A DNA stretch of 64,000 nt from positions 42,641,501-42,705,500 of the forward strand of contig NC_084839.1 in the NCBI RefSeq assembly GCF_033115175.1, in the 5' to 3' direction. The first letter of the stretch is position 1. The number at the start of each line of letters is the position of its first letter. The notes under the pieces were generated by a model, which searched no databases, was not told the DNA's origin, and worked only from the letters and a program-made list of their open reading frames with translations. The stretch comes from Lepus europaeus (Eukaryota; Chordata; Mammalia; Lagomorpha; Leporidae). Below, piece by piece: positions 35,826 to 48,541 of this stretch. The position numbers and the translations under genes were made by a program.

Positions 35826-38216
35826 GCACCATTTTGGATTATGATGGCGGGCTAGGGAGGGCGCTTACTGCTCTAGTCCAGGAGAAGATAGTTTTTTTAA
35901 AAAGTGGAGAGAGTGCAGTCTCAGGGAACAGTTAGGGGGAAAATGGCAGAGGAAACTGCACATAAACTAGAGAGACACTGTGGACCTACGTGGAGGGCGT
36001 AGACGCTCACAACTCAGGACCCTAGCAGCCAAGAACCTCAGCACCAGCTCTGGAGTGAGATTTTTCCACTGTGCAGCAGCCTAAACCACTGGTGATAAAA
36101 CTGCGGGAAGAACCTGGTGGGAATCCGGCTTGAAGCCCTGTGGGGGACAGTGTACCTGCCTAACTGTGTGTGGGGGGGAGGGGAGGGGCTTGTTTCTCTC
36201 TCCTCAACCACCCTGCACTGGCATCCTGTACCAAGCTGATAGAGGCCAGGCACCATTTTGGACATATGTAACAGCTGTACCAGCTCGTGTCTGGGTGCCC
36301 AGCAACCCGTCAAACGGAGATGCCTGAGTCTGGTGGGGAGAACTGACAAGGGGCTGGGTGCTCATGACTGTGGAGGCTTGTGTGCCGGGACTGTGAAAAC
36401 ACTGAGACTACAGGGCTTTGAAAACACGGAGGCTGCACGGGAAGACTCAGGGTGTTGCTGGGACTTTGGGCGTCACTGTGGGAGGCTCCACCTGCTCAGG
36501 ACTCCCTGATTCCCTTGTGAGGGTCATTGCCACAGAATTTGTGCTCACACTGAGGACTGCACGACCCTTTGCATGGTTCTTAGGGCAGTGCAGATGAATA
36601 TTATCCCCATTGGCGCTAGTGCCCAGAAACTGGTCTCCTTTGAGGAGAGGAAGTGAACTAAGACTACTCCAACAGAGCAAAACAAACCTCCCCTCAGATG
36701 GAAAAAAAAATTTACCACACCCAACCTGGGTGTCACCTTGGACACTCCCTTCACCCTGGAGCGCTGAACAGAGCTCCCTGGCCACATCCACCACACACCT
36801 CTAGGTATTCACTGAAAAAGCAGACACTCTACTATCCACAGAGGTATAGTCCAAAAATTAAAGCCATCACAGGGAAAAAACAAAGAAAAGACCTACAAGT
36901 ATCTCCACAAATGCCAAATAATAAATGCAACAATTCAAGAAACAATAAGGAGGACAACATGATGCCCCCAAAAGAATACAACACTTCAATACTAGAATGT
37001 AAAGATAAAGAGATTAAAGAAATTCCAGAAAAGGAATTCAAAAAATTGATTGTAGGCTTACTTACAAGTAATCCATAAACTAATTAAATCCTCAGGGCTG
37101 GCACTGTGGTGCAATCGGTTAAAGCCCCAGCCTGCAGTGCCTGCACCCCATATGGGTGCTGTTTCAAGTCCTGGCTGTTCCTCTTCTAATCTAGCTATCT
37201 GCTATGGCCTGGGAAAGCAATGGAAGATGGCCCAATTTCTTGGGCCCCTGCACCCATGTGGGAGTCCCAGAAGAAGCTCCTGGCTCCTGGCTTTGGATCA
37301 CCTCAGCTCTAGCCATTGCAGTCATTTGGGGAGTGAACCAGTGGAATGGAAGACCTCTCTCTCTCTCTCTCTGGCTCTACCTCTCTCTGTAACTCTGTCT
37401 TTCCAATAAAGAATATAATTCTTAAAAAAAATCCTCACATGACATGAAAGAAAATTTATCCCACGATATTGAGATCTTAAAGAGAAATCAAAATGAAATC
37501 TTGGAAATGAAGATTTCAATAGAACAACAAATGCAGTGGAAAGCCTTAACAACAGAATTGGTGACACAAAAGAAAGAATAACTAACTTAGAAGACAAAAC
37601 ACAGTAAATTTTAGTCAGATGAAAAACAAGAAGAAATTAGAAAACTAAAAAACACTGTTGGTGATCCACAGGATACTATCAAACAACCCAATATACAGGT
37701 TTTAGGATTTCCTGAAAGTGTAGAAAGAGAGAAAGGATTAGAAGGCCTTTTTTAGTGAAATAATAATAGAAAACTTCCCTAATTGGGAGAAAGAAAGGGA
37801 AATCCAAGTATAGGAAGCACATAGAACTCCTAAGATATGACCAGAAAAGATCTTCACCATGGCACATTGTAGTCAAACTCTCCACAGTAAAACATAAAAA
37901 ATGTACAACAGAAATGCCAGATTACTTTCAGAGGATCTCCAATTAGACTCACAGCTGACTTTTCATCAGAAACCCTACAGGCTAGGAGATAATGGCAAGA
38001 TATATTGCAAGTCTTAAGAGAAAAAAAAAACTGTCAACCCAGAATACTGTACCCTGCAAAGCTCTCATTTATGAATGAAGGTGAAATAAAGACCTTCCAT
38101 AACAAACAGAAATTGAAAAAATTTGTCCAGCCTTGCAAAAGATACTTGAGGATGTGCTACACACAGAAACATGGTCATCACTACAAAAGAAGGTGAAGGA
38201 AATTCAAAGTAAAAAA
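35826..38216 (+). mobile_element. Rabbit L1, 5' UTR plus ORF1 module (copy A), 3'-truncated
   Basis: It begins with an L1 5' end (GGATTATGATGGCGGGCTAG) and contains the 5' UTR, then a decayed ORF1 starting near 36911 (reading MPNNKCNNSRNNK). A C-SINE interrupts it at 37094-37429. It stops at the ORF1/ORF2 spacer, where another L1 5' end begins at once. ORF1 encodes the L1 RNA-binding coiled-coil protein; here it is broken by stops and frameshifts. Confidence 0.85.
37094..37429 (+). mobile_element. C-SINE inserted in L1 copy A
   Basis: Full-length C-SINE with head GGGCTGGCACTGTGGTGC. It is flanked by AAATCCTCA on both sides (37086-37094 and again at 37428-37436), and L1 ORF1 text resumes after it. 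Confidence 0.93.
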
Positions 38217-39241
38217 TAGGGGTGGTTCCAAGATGGCAGAATAGGGAGGGAGCTTACTGCTCTAGCCCAGAAGAAGATAGTTTTTAAAAAGTAGAGCTAG
38301 TGTAGTCTCAGGGAAGAGTTAGAGGAAAAAAAAAAGGCAGAGGAAACTCTACCAAAATTAGAGGGACATGGCCCACGGCTCAGGACTCCAATAGCCGAAA
38401 GCCTACGCACCAGCACTGGAAAGTGAGGTGAGACAAAACTTCAGTAGCCCCAGCCACTGGCAAAAAAGTGGCAGGAAGAGCCTAGAGGGAACAAGGCTTG
38501 AAGCCCCATGGGGGAACATGTACCAGCCAAACTAGAGGAGAGAAAGAAAAAAAGGATGGTATGGACACGTTTCTCTCTCTCTGATCATCTCAAAAAAGGT
38601 GTACAAGCCGACAGAGCGGGCGCCATTTTTGACATATGTAACAGTTGCACCAGCTCGTGTCTGCACCTGGCAATCAGCCAGGCAGAAATTCCTGACTCTG
38701 GTGGGGAGAAATAACAGGGGGCTAGGAGCTTATGACTGTGTGAAGCTTCTGAACTGGGACTGTGAAAAAAACAAGCAAACAAACAAACAGAGAGTGTGTG
38801 GGAGAACTCATGGTATGGCTGGGACTTTGAGCAGTCTCAGTGGGAGACACCACAAGCTTGGGGGTTCCTGGTTACCTGGTGAGAGACATTGCTGTGGAAT
38901 CTGAACTTACACTAAGGACTGCACAGATTCTTTGTGTGCTCCTTGGAACAGAGCAGATGAATATTACACCCACTGGGGCCAGCGCTCAAGCACTGGTCTC
39001 CATCGAGGAGAAGAGCTCAGCTGAGCAGAATAAACTTCCCTTTTGATTACAAAAAAGAGAGAAGATTTACCATGCCAAATCAATTTAGGCACACCCTTAA
39101 TCCTAAAGAACTGAACAGAGCTCTCTGGCCACACACACTACAAGCCTCTAGAGATTCACTGAAATTAGACAGTCACAGTCCAACAATAAAAGCCACCACG
39201 GTGGAGAAAAAAAAAGAAGAAATCAATGAGTATCCCCACAA

Positions 39242-40312
39242 ATGCAGAACAACAAACGCAACAATCCAAGAAACAAGAATAAGGAAGAGAATATGACGCT
39301 CCCAAAAGAACACGACACTTCAATACTAGATTATGAAGATGAGATAGAAGAAATGCAAGAAATGGAACTAAAAAAATTGATCATAACATTACATAGAAGT
39401 AATTAAAAGCAAATGCACAAACTACTGAAATCTATGCAGGACATGAAAGAAAATCACTCCCATGAAATTGAAATCTTAAGGAGGAATCAAAATGTAATGA
39501 AGAATTCAATAGAACATGAAATTGGGATATTAAAGAGAAATCAAAATGAAATGAAGAATTCAATAGAATAAAAAATGCAGTGGAGAGCCTTAAAAACAGA
39601 ATCAGTGAGGCAGAAGAGAGAATATCGGACTTAGAAGACAGAGTACAGGAAAGTATACAGTCAAACCAAAGATAAGAAGAGGAAATCAGAAATCTAAAAA
39701 CACTGTTGGGAATCAATAGGATACTATTAATAAAAAAACACCAACATTTGGGTTCTAGGAGTTCCTGAAGGCATGGAGAGAGAGAAAGGATTAGAAGGCC
39801 TTTTTAGTGAAATACTAGCAGAAAACTTCCCAGGTTTGGAGAAGGAGATGCCCAAGTACAGGAAGCACACAGAATTCCCAACAGAAATGACCAGAAAAGA
39901 TCCTCACCATGACACATTGTAATCAAACTCACAACAGTGAAACATAAGAGAAGATTCTAAAATGTGCAAGAGAGAAACCCAGATTACTTTCAGAGGATCT
40001 CCAATTAGACTCACAGCAAACTTCTCATTAGAAACCCCGCAGGCTAGGAGAGAATGGTGAGATATCTCCCAAGTCTTAAGAGAAAAAAAATGTCATCCCA
40101 GAATATTATATCCTGCAAAGCTCTCATTAGTGAATGAAGGTGAAATAAAGACCTTTCATAACAAACAGAAATTGAAAGAATTTGTAACCACCCATCCAGC
40201 TCTGCAAAAGATGCTTAAAGATGTGTTACACACAGAAACACAGTCATCAGTACAAAAGAAGGTAAAGGAAGAAAATCTCTCAGTTAAAGATCAAAGGAAG
40301 TTCAAAGTATAA
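39242..40312 (+). pseudogene. L1 ORF1 remnant of copy B
   Basis: The text opens MQNNKRNNPRNKNKEEN and is followed by a coiled-coil region rich in E, K, N and I. That region contains an internal 54-bp duplication (39464-39517 and 39518-39571; unit like EIEILRRNQNVMKNSIE) that copy A lacks. An RRM/C-terminal-domain-like part follows, ending before the spacer. An in-frame TAA follows the duplication, and other breaks occur. Confidence 0.8.
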
Positions 40313-40333
40313 ATTAGGAATATCTTTGGAAAA

Positions 40334-43300
40334 ATGGCAACACAAAGTCATTACTTATCAATAGCCATATTGAATGTAAATGGCCTCAACTCTCCAATTA
40401 AAAGGCACAGACTGGCTGAATGGATTAAAGACCAAAACCCATTCATTTGCTGCTTACAAGAAACACGTCTTTCCAACAAAGGAGCATGCAGACTGAAAGT
40501 GAAATGTTGGAAAAGATATTCCATGTCAACAGAAACCAAAAGAGAACTGACATAGCCATCTTGTTATCAGACAAAATGGACTTTAACACAAAACTTGTTA
40601 AAAGAGACAAAGAAGGGCATTATATGGTAATTAAGGGATCAATTCAACAAGAAGATGTAACTATTATAAACCTATATGCACCTAACTACAGGGCACCTGG
40701 CTATTTAAGAGAAATGTTAAGGGATTTAAAGGGAGACTTAGACTCCAATACAATAGTATTGGGGGACTTCAATACTCCACCTTCAGCAATGGACAGATCA
40801 ACCAGACAGAAAATCAACAAGGAAACAACAGATTTAATCGACACTACAGATCAATGGACGTAACAGATATCTACAGAACTTTTCATCCTACAGCTGTAAG
40901 AATACACATTCTTCTCAGCAGTGCATGGAACTTTCTCTAGGATTAACCACATACTAGCCCATAAAGCAAGTCTCACAAATTCAAAAGATTGAAATCATAC
41001 CATGCATCTTCTCGGACCACAATGGAATGAAGCTGGAAATCAGCAACTCAGGAATCTCGAGAGCATATGCAAACACATGGAGACTGAACAACATGTTCCT
41101 GAATGAACAGTGGGTCATACAAGAAATCAAAAGAGAAATCAAAAACTTTCTGGAAGCAAATGATGATAACAACACAACACATCAAAACTTATGGGATACA
41201 GCAAAAGCAGTGTTAAGAGGAAAGTTTAAGGAAATAGGTGCCTACATCAAGAAATTGAAAAAGCACCAAATAAATGAGTTATCAATGCATCTCAAGGATC
41301 CAGAAAAACTACAGCAAACCAAACCCAAAAATAGTAAGATAAAAGAAATAAATAAATCAACAAAATTGAATAAAAAAATTTACAAAAGATGGGCAAAAGA
41401 GCTGGTTTTTTGAAAAAAATAAACAAAGTTGACACACCATTGGCCCAACTAACTAAAAAAATGGAGGGAGAAGACCCAAATCAATAAAATTAGAGAAGAA
41501 AAAGGGACTGTTTCAACAGACGCCACAGAAATAAAGAGTCATCAGAAATTACTACAAAGAGTTGTATGCCAACAAACTGGGAAATCTAGCAGAAATAGAT
41601 AGATTCCTGGACACATACAACCTACACAAATTGAACCATGAAGACACAGAAAACTTAAACAGACCCATAACCAAGACAGAAATTGAATCAATAATAAAGG
41701 CCCTCCAAACAAAGAAAAGCCCAGGTCTGTATAGATTCACTGCTGAGTTCTACCAGATATTTGAAGAATAACTAACTCCCATTCTTCTTAAGCTATTCAA
41801 AACAATTGAAAGGGAGAGAATCCTCCAAAATTCTTTCTATGAAGCCAGCATTACATTAACACCTAAACCTGAAAAAGATGCAACAGAGAAAGAGAGTTAC
41901 AAACCAATTTCCCTGATGAACGTAGATACAAAAATCCTAAATAAAATTCTATCCAATTGAATCTAACAATGAATCAGAAAGATCATCCAATCAGACCAAG
42001 TGGGATTTATCTCTGGTATGGAGGGATGGTTCAACATTCACAACTTAATGTGATATACCACATTAACAAACTGCTGAACAAAAACCATATGATTATTTAA
42101 ATAGATGCAAAAAAAGCAATTGATAAAATACAACACCCTTTCATGATGAAAACTCTAAGCAAATTGGGTACAGAAAGAACATTCCTCAACACAATCAAGA
42201 CAATCTATGACAAACCCATGGCCAGCATCCTATTGAATGGAGAAATGTTGGAAGCATTCCAACTGTGATCTGATAGCAGACAAGGTTGCCCACTCTCACT
42301 ACTGCTAGTCAATATAGTCCTGGAAGTTTTAGCCAGAGCCATTAGGCAAGGAAAAGAAATCAAAGAGATACAAGTTGGGAAGGAGGAAGTCAAACTATCC
42401 CTCTTTGCAGACGATATGACTCTTTATTTAGGGGATCCAAAGAACTCCACTAACAGACTATTGGAATTCATAGAAGAGTTTGGTAAAGTAGCAGGATATA
42501 ACATCAACACACAAAATGAACTGCCTTTGTATACAGACAATTCGAAGGCTGAAATTGACCTTCTAAGGTCAATACTATTCCCAATAGCTACAAAAAAAAT
42601 CAAATACCTTGGAATAAATTTACCAAGGATGTCAAAGATTTCTATGATGAGAATTATAAAACATTAAAGAAATATAAGAAAACACTCGAAAAATGGAAAA
42701 ATCTTGCATGTTCATGAATTGGAAAATCAATATCATCAAAATATTCATTTTTCCAAAAAAAAATATCTACAGATTCAATGCAGTACCAATCAAAATAACA
42801 AGGACATTCTTCTCAGATACAGAAAACAGATGTTGAAATTTATATGGAAACACAGGAGACCTCAAATAGCTGATGCAATCTTATACAGCAAAACAAAGCC
42901 AGAGGCATCACAATACCACATTTTAAGACATACTACAGGGCAGTTATCATCAAATAGCCTGATACTGGTACAAAAACAGATGGATAAACCAATGGAACAG
43001 AATAGAAACTCCAAGCATCTACAACAAACTTATCTTTGACAAAGAAGCTAAAATCAATTTCTGGAGCAAGGACTGTCTCTTTAACAAATAGTGCTGGGAA
43101 AACTGGATCTCCACAAGCAAAAGTATGAAGCAAGACCCCTATCTTATACCTTATAGAAAAATCCACTCAAAATGCATTAAAGACCTAGGTCTATGACCCA
43201 ATACAATCAAATTATTAAGAATATTGAAGAAACCATCTAAGATGTTGGCACAGGCAAAGAGTTCTTGGAAAAGACCCCGGAGGCACAGGCAATCAAACAA

Positions 43301-44030
43301 AGTGAAGAGGCAACCAACAGAATGGAAAAAATTATTTGCAATCTACACACTGATAAAGTATTAATAACCAGAATATATAAAGAGATCAAGAAATTCAACA
43401 ACAACAAACAAACTACCTAGTTATTAAATGGGCAATAGACTTAAACAGTCATTTTTCAAAAGAGGAAATCCAAATTGCCAACAGACAAATGAAAAAATGC
43501 TCATAATCACTAACTGTCAGGTAAATGCAATTCAAAACCACAATGAGGTTTCACCTCATCCCAGATAGAATGGCTTTCATACAGAAATCAACAAACAACG
43601 AATACTGGCAAGGACGTGGGGGAAAAGGTACCCTAATCCACTGTTGGTGGGAATGTAAACTTGCAAAGCCACTATGGAAGACAGTATGGAGATGCCTCAG
43701 AAATCTGAGTACAAACCACCCTACTCCTGGGAATTTATGTAAGGGAAATGAAATCAGAATATGAAAGAGTTATGTATACCCCCATGTTCATTATAGCACA
43801 ATTCACAATAGCTAAGATATAGAATCAACCCAAATGCTTGTCAACTGAAGACTGGATAAAGAAAATATGGATACATATACCACGTAACACTGCACAGTGG
43901 TTTAAAAAAAAAAAAAACACAAAATCCAGTCATTTGCAAAAAAAAAAAATGGATGAAACAGGAAAACAGCATATTTAGTGAAATAAGCCAATCCCAAAGG
44001 GAGAAATACCACATGTTCTCCCTAACCTGT
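40334..44030 (+). pseudogene. L1 ORF2 remnant (endonuclease and reverse transcriptase)
   Basis: The endonuclease domain opens the ORF with ILNVNGLNSPIKRHRLAEW and CCLQETRL, and keeps VLGDFNTPPSAMDRSTRQ. The reverse transcriptase active site FADD is visible at about 42405-42416, followed by the palm text GYNINTQNE. The 3' part matches the L1 cysteine-rich region (CWWECKLAKPLWKTVWR, near 43650). Multiple stops and frame changes separate these blocks. Confidence 0.88.
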
Positions 44031-44067
44031 GAAAACTAATAGAGCACCTAAAAGGCAATCTGCCGAA

Positions 44068-45187
44068 GTGAAATTGACACTTTCAGAAGCAATGACTTTG
44101 AACAGCCCTTGTTTAGACTGCCAAGGGACAGATTTTTTTTTCATACTATTTGTTGAACTCTTTACTTAACATAATTATTCACATAGAGTTATTAATATTG
44201 TATAAAGTTAATTGAAAATAGATCTTAGTAAAAAACTGAGATGGAGGAGGAAGGGGATATAAGTGTGGGTGGGAAGGTTAGCATCGTAGGAAGAATCGCC
44301 ATGTTCCTAAAGTTGTAATTATGAAATATATGAAGTTTGTAACTGTAAAGCAGTACAGTTTTGCATACATTCCTATGGACTTACTTCTAAGCATATAGTT
44401 TAAAAACTTGCCATGGGAATCCTAATCCACTTAAGCTGGGTGGTAAAAACATAATTTTAAGTGTTAGAGTGATCATATGGATAGGATTAAGTATTAAAGT
44501 GATCATCTAGACTGGAGTAAGAGTTTGGTAATAATAGGTAGACTTTAAAAGGAGCAAATGCTCCAACATGGGAAGCAGTCCATACAGCAGACTCACAGAA
44601 TAACAATTGCTTTACGTAGCACTCTGGCCTCACAATCAGCTCTAAAGGCATTCTGGTCTAGCTGAAAAGTCCTTGAGAGCATTTCAGGCATGGAAAGCCA
44701 AGACACTGTGGCAAAAAGTGACCTATCTTAAGGACCTCTATGGGTGAGACCTCGATGAAAAGACATGGTTATTAAAGAATGTACTTTTCTCTGAAGGGAA
44801 GAGAGAACTTCCACTTTGCTTATGGCCTTGTCTAAATACTGACAGGATTTGTGGCCTCAAAAGGTTTCCACAGTCTAGTCAGCTCATGTCAAGAGCCTCA
44901 TGTGATCACTGAAGTCATAACTAACAGTGTTAATTGTTAAATTAACAATAGAAGTCACTGTGCACTAACTTTCCATGCAGGATCTCTGTCCTCAAAGAGT
45001 TGTATTATGAGAGTTAATAGTAAAACTTGTTCTCAAAGATTTACTTCATCTTAGTGTATTAAGTGTAGGATATTCTTATGTTTCATAAGTTATATCTAAG
45101 AGCTCACAAAAGATGTATCATTCTTTGTTTCTTCTTTAAAGTTAATTAAGTTTCTAAAAAAAAGTGCTTAAAAATTAAAAATAAAAG
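44068..45187 (+). other. L1 3' UTR, long form
   Basis: It starts AGTGAAATTGACACTTTC, has the G-rich ACTGAGATGGAGGAGGAAGG block and continues with CATGGGAAGCAGTCCATACA, AAAGCCAAGACACTGTGGC and TTCTCTGAAGGGAAGAGAG. The latter text matches, in the same or inverted sense, the L1 at 49.7-50.6 kb. Confidence 0.75.
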
Positions 45188-45535
45188 AAGTGAAATTGAC
45201 TTTGTGATGCAATGACTTTGAACAGCCCTTGTCTCAACTATTGGGGAAGAGTTGTGGTTTTTTTTCCCCCCATACAATTTGTTGAACTCTTTACTTAAAA
45301 GAGAGTTAATATTCCATGTATAAATTTAACTGAAAATAGATCATAGTAAAAAAAAATAAGATTTGGAATAGGAGAGGGAGGAGAAAGAGGGGTGGGAGTA
45401 TTGGTGGGAGGGCAGGTATGGCGGGAAGAATCACTATATTCCTAAAGTTGTATTTATGAAATGCATGAAGTTTGTATTCCTTAAATAAAAGGTTTCTTTG
45501 GGGAAAAAAGGACAAAATAAAAAAAATTAAAAAGC
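45188..45535 (+). mobile_element. Second L1 3' terminal module with A-rich tail
   Basis: The start AGTGAAATTGAC and GCAATGACTTTGAACAGCCC repeats the 44068 start. It continues with a GAGGGAGGAGAAAGAGGGGT block and ends with ATTCCTTAAATAAAAGG and A-rich sequence, the normal end of rabbit L1. Confidence 0.8.
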
Positions 45536-46030
45536 ACCATAGCACCAAAAACGGGAAGGGCAAACAGAGTTTAGTATTTTTTTCATATTACCCATCTAGG
45601 AATTGGTAACTGTGCTCAGTTACATTAGACATCAGTTAGTCAAGCAGGCACATTGTAATCACCAGGTAAATCACTAGAAAATCATAATATAACTAATAGA
45701 GTAGGGAAATGGAATCTTCAAAAAAATGTGATTATTTCAGAAAAAAAAGTAAGAAAGGAGAAATAAGCATAGGTGTGATGACTAGAAACCAAACAATCAG
45801 ATGCTGCATTTAAGTATAGCAGTGATTGCATAAAATATAAACAGGTATAAATATATGTATATAAATTTCCATTGAGTTGTTGACAAATTTCCATTGTCAG
45901 ACCAACCTAAAAATAAAAAGCTAGGCTGCTTACAGAAGTTACGCCTTGAGTAGCTAAGGATATAGACAGGAGAAAGGGCAAAGAATGCTAACGCACTAAT
46001 ATTAACCCCAAAACATGAGTGCAGCACACT
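45536..46030. other. AT-rich intergenic stretch
   Basis: No feature recognised; it has the base composition of decayed L1. Confidence 0.5.
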
Positions 46031-46290
46031 GCTATCAAACTGGTAGACTTTAAGGAAGATGAGGTCACCAAGAAAAAGTGCAATATTATTAACAAAAGGG
46101 TCAAGGCAAAATAGTGAAGTATTATAATCCTATATCTGTATACACCTAACAACCATCAGGAATTGATACTACCATGAAGAAAAGAAGAAAATCTACAGTT
46201 ATCACAGGGAATGTTTTAATATACCTCACTCAATCACTGATAAACAAGCAGGAAAAATATAAATGAGGGTCAGGAAAATAAAAAGACAGC
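46030..46290 (+). mobile_element. Old L1 ORF2 fragment (endonuclease region)
   Basis: The run ATAATCCTATATCTGTATAC then ACCTAACAACCATCAGG resembles the L1 endonuclease LYAPN region, with much decay. Confidence 0.55.
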
Positions 46291-46384
46291 TCATACAATG
46301 GAAACAAACACTGGCAGCTCATATACAGATTTCTTTTTGGTCTCCAAAGGCGTCACACCCTGACTCACATCGTGAGCCGAAACC

Positions 46385-46790
46385 ATTGTTAGGTAGAAAA
46401 TGTCTGTAATACACCTAACCTACTGAACAGCAGGGCTTTGCCAAGCCTGCCTTTGAGATGCTCAGAACACCACAGTACCCTCCAGCAAGGCAAAGTCACC
46501 TAGCACAAAGCCTACCTTCCAGTAAGGTGCTGAATAGGTTACGTGATTTATTAAAGATCTGCACCTAAAAATCACTGGCAACCCAGTGCACCACCAAGTC
46601 TCAGCCATTTCCCTGTGATCCCGTATCTGACAGCAGTGGCTCACATCCACACCATGAGCCTGTATCAGACTGCACAGCGCTGGCCCCGGAAAAATCAAAG
46701 CACAACCTACTCAATGAATTTCACACCATTGGCAAATTCAAAAATTGTAAGTAGAGCCATCAAGAGTTGGGGACTGTCTGAAAAGGGACT
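46385..46790. mobile_element. Tigger-type DNA transposon fragment
   Basis: The series ACCTACTGAACAGCAGGGC, GATGCTCAGAACACCACAGT, GTCACCTAGCACAAAGCC, AAGGTGCTGAATAGGTTACG and AAAATTGTAAGTAGAGCC followed by GGGGACTGTCTG matches remembered Tigger (pogo/Tc1-mariner) sequence. Confidence 0.7.
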
Positions 46791-47600
46791 AATATCAAGA
46801 ATATATAAACGACAGTTAAAGCACAACAATTAAAAGGAAATTAACTGAATGAACAGTGGGTACAAGATTTGAAAAGATGTTTCTCCAAAGATATATAAAC
46901 AGCCAACACACACATAAAAGGATGCTCAAATTCAAATGAAAACCACCATGTGATATGACGTCACACACCACTAAGATGACTGAAACCTAAAAGATGAGCT
47001 ATAAAAAATATTGCTGAGGATGTGGGCAAACTGGAAGCTTCCCCCACTGCTGGTGGGAATCTAAAACAATGTGGTAAATCCTCAAAAAGTTAGAATTACT
47101 GTATGATGCTGCAAGCCTACTCCTATGGCCCCAAGAGAACTGAAAACACAGATTCACACAAAGCTTACACAAATATTTGGGAGCTGGTGTTGTGATGCAG
47201 CGGCTAAGCCACTACTTATGATGCCAGGATCCCATATGGGGATGCTGAGTTTGACCCCATGCTTTCAATCCATCCCCCTGCTAATGTGCCTGGGAAACCA
47301 GAAGATGGTTGAATGAATAAACAAGATGTGGCATATATCCATACAATAGAATACTATTCAGCCATATAAAGTAAGAAAGTGCTGATAGATGCCACCATTT
47401 GAATGAACCTCCAAAACATGCTGAGTGAAGTATTTCAGATACAAAAGGTCAGAGATGATATGATTCCACTTTTAAGAAATGTCCAGAAGAAGCAAATCCA
47501 TAGATACAGGAAGTAAATAATCAGTTGCCAAGGGCTGGAAAAAAGAGAGTTTCTTTTTGGGGTGAAGAAAATATTTTGAAATTACACAGTGGCAATAGTT
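46790..47600 (+). mobile_element. Old L1 ORF2 end and 3' UTR
   Basis: The sequence AAAGGGACTAATATCAAGAA, TGGTGGGAATCTAAAACAAT, AATAGAATACTATTCAGCC and TTTTTGGGGTGAAG follows the L1M 3' end. It is interrupted by a SINE piece at 47.18-47.31 kb and resumes after the SINE at 47.95 kb to about 48045. Confidence 0.7.
47177..47312 (+). mobile_element. C-SINE, 3'-truncated fragment
   Basis: The head GGGAGCTGGTGTTGTGATGC runs to GTGCCTGGGAAACCAGAAGA and then stops abruptly without a tail. Confidence 0.8.
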
Positions 47601-47611
47601 GCGCAATTTTG

Positions 47612-47949
47612 TTTTTTGTTTTTTGTTTTTGACAGGTAGAGCTAGACAGTGAGAGAGAGAGAGACAGAGGGGAAAGGTCTTCCTTCTGTTGGTTCACCCA
47701 CAAAATGGCCGCTACGGCCGGCGCGCTGCACCAATCTGAAGCCAGGAGCCAGGTGCTTCCTCCTGGTCTCCCATGTGGGTGCAGAGCCCAAGCACTTGGG
47801 CCATCTTCCACTGCACTCCTGGGCCACAGCAGAGAGTTGGACTGGAAGAGGAGCAACTGGGACAGATCCGGCACCCCAACCAGGACTAGAACCCAGAGTA
47901 CCAGCGCCGCAGGTGGAGGATTAGCCTAGTGAGCCACAGCGCCAGCCGT
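47612..47949 (-). mobile_element. C-SINE, antisense, with target duplication
   Basis: A complete antisense copy runs from a T-rich tail to GAGCCACAGCGCCAGCC. GTTGCGCAATTTTG is repeated at 47598-47611 and 47950-47963, a perfect 14-bp duplication inside old L1 3' UTR. Confidence 0.95.
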
Positions 47950-48049
47950 TGCGCAATTTTGATATATATACTAATAACCACTGAAGCACACAATTTAAAG
48001 GGTGAATATTTTGGCATCTAAATTATATCTCTATTAAAGACAAACTAGT

Positions 48050-48340
48050 AAGGATACAAAAGATTGAAACACACAATTAAGAAGACCTAATTAATATGTT
48101 TTGCACTCAACCACTATGGAATGGACATTTTCTTAGATGAACATGGAGGAATTTCCTAAATCTAGTCATTTACTCAGCCATAGTACCAGTACTACACAAC
48201 CTGTAACATCAATAAATTTTTTTTTAAAACATTCAGTATATTTCCTGGTCACAGTGAAACTTAGAAATCAATAGCCAAATGTAATTTGAGAATCACCAAA
48301 TGTCTAATTCAAGCAATACACCTCTAAATAACCCATGGAT
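48050..48340 (+). mobile_element. Old L1 ORF2 fragment
   Basis: The text TTTTCTTAGATGAACATGG and GGTCACAGTGAAACTTAG then AAATCAATAGCC matches the L1 region just after the endonuclease. It seems to resume at 49180-49310 and 50600-51290, split by younger insertions. Confidence 0.6.
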
Positions 48341-48342
48341 AA

Positions 48343-48367
48343 AATATAATATATATATATACATATA

Positions 48368-48410
<43 letters not shown>

Positions 48411-48412
48411 TG
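48343..48412. repeat. TA/TG/AG compound microsatellite
   Basis: (TA)n, (TG)n, (TA)n and (AG)n runs follow one another. Confidence 0.9.
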
Positions 48413-48541
48413 TTAATGACAGCACTGTAGCAAAGTTTCTGGGATTCAGCTAAATCCATACTTGAAAGGAAATTCATAGCCTTAAATGGATACCTGAGAG
48501 AAGAAGGCAGTATGGAAACCAATGATAGAAGTATTTATGTC

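Larger units (their letters stand above)
38217..45187 (+). mobile_element. Rabbit L1, nearly full-length, defective (copy B)
   Basis: About 7 kb with all parts in order: 5' UTR (from GGTGGTTCCAAGATGGCAG), ORF1 (about 39242-40312), ORF2 (about 40334-44030) and a long 3' UTR. It is a non-LTR retrotransposon that once encoded the machinery that also moves the C-SINEs. Stops and frameshifts break both ORFs, so it is not active. Confidence 0.9.

Noticed and set aside
35823..45547. ATAGCACCA near both ends of the L1 pair as a target duplication (35823-35831 and 45539-45547)
   Set aside because: Only nine bases, with the right copy beside a partial internal repeat (AGCACCATAGCACCA); too weak to claim.
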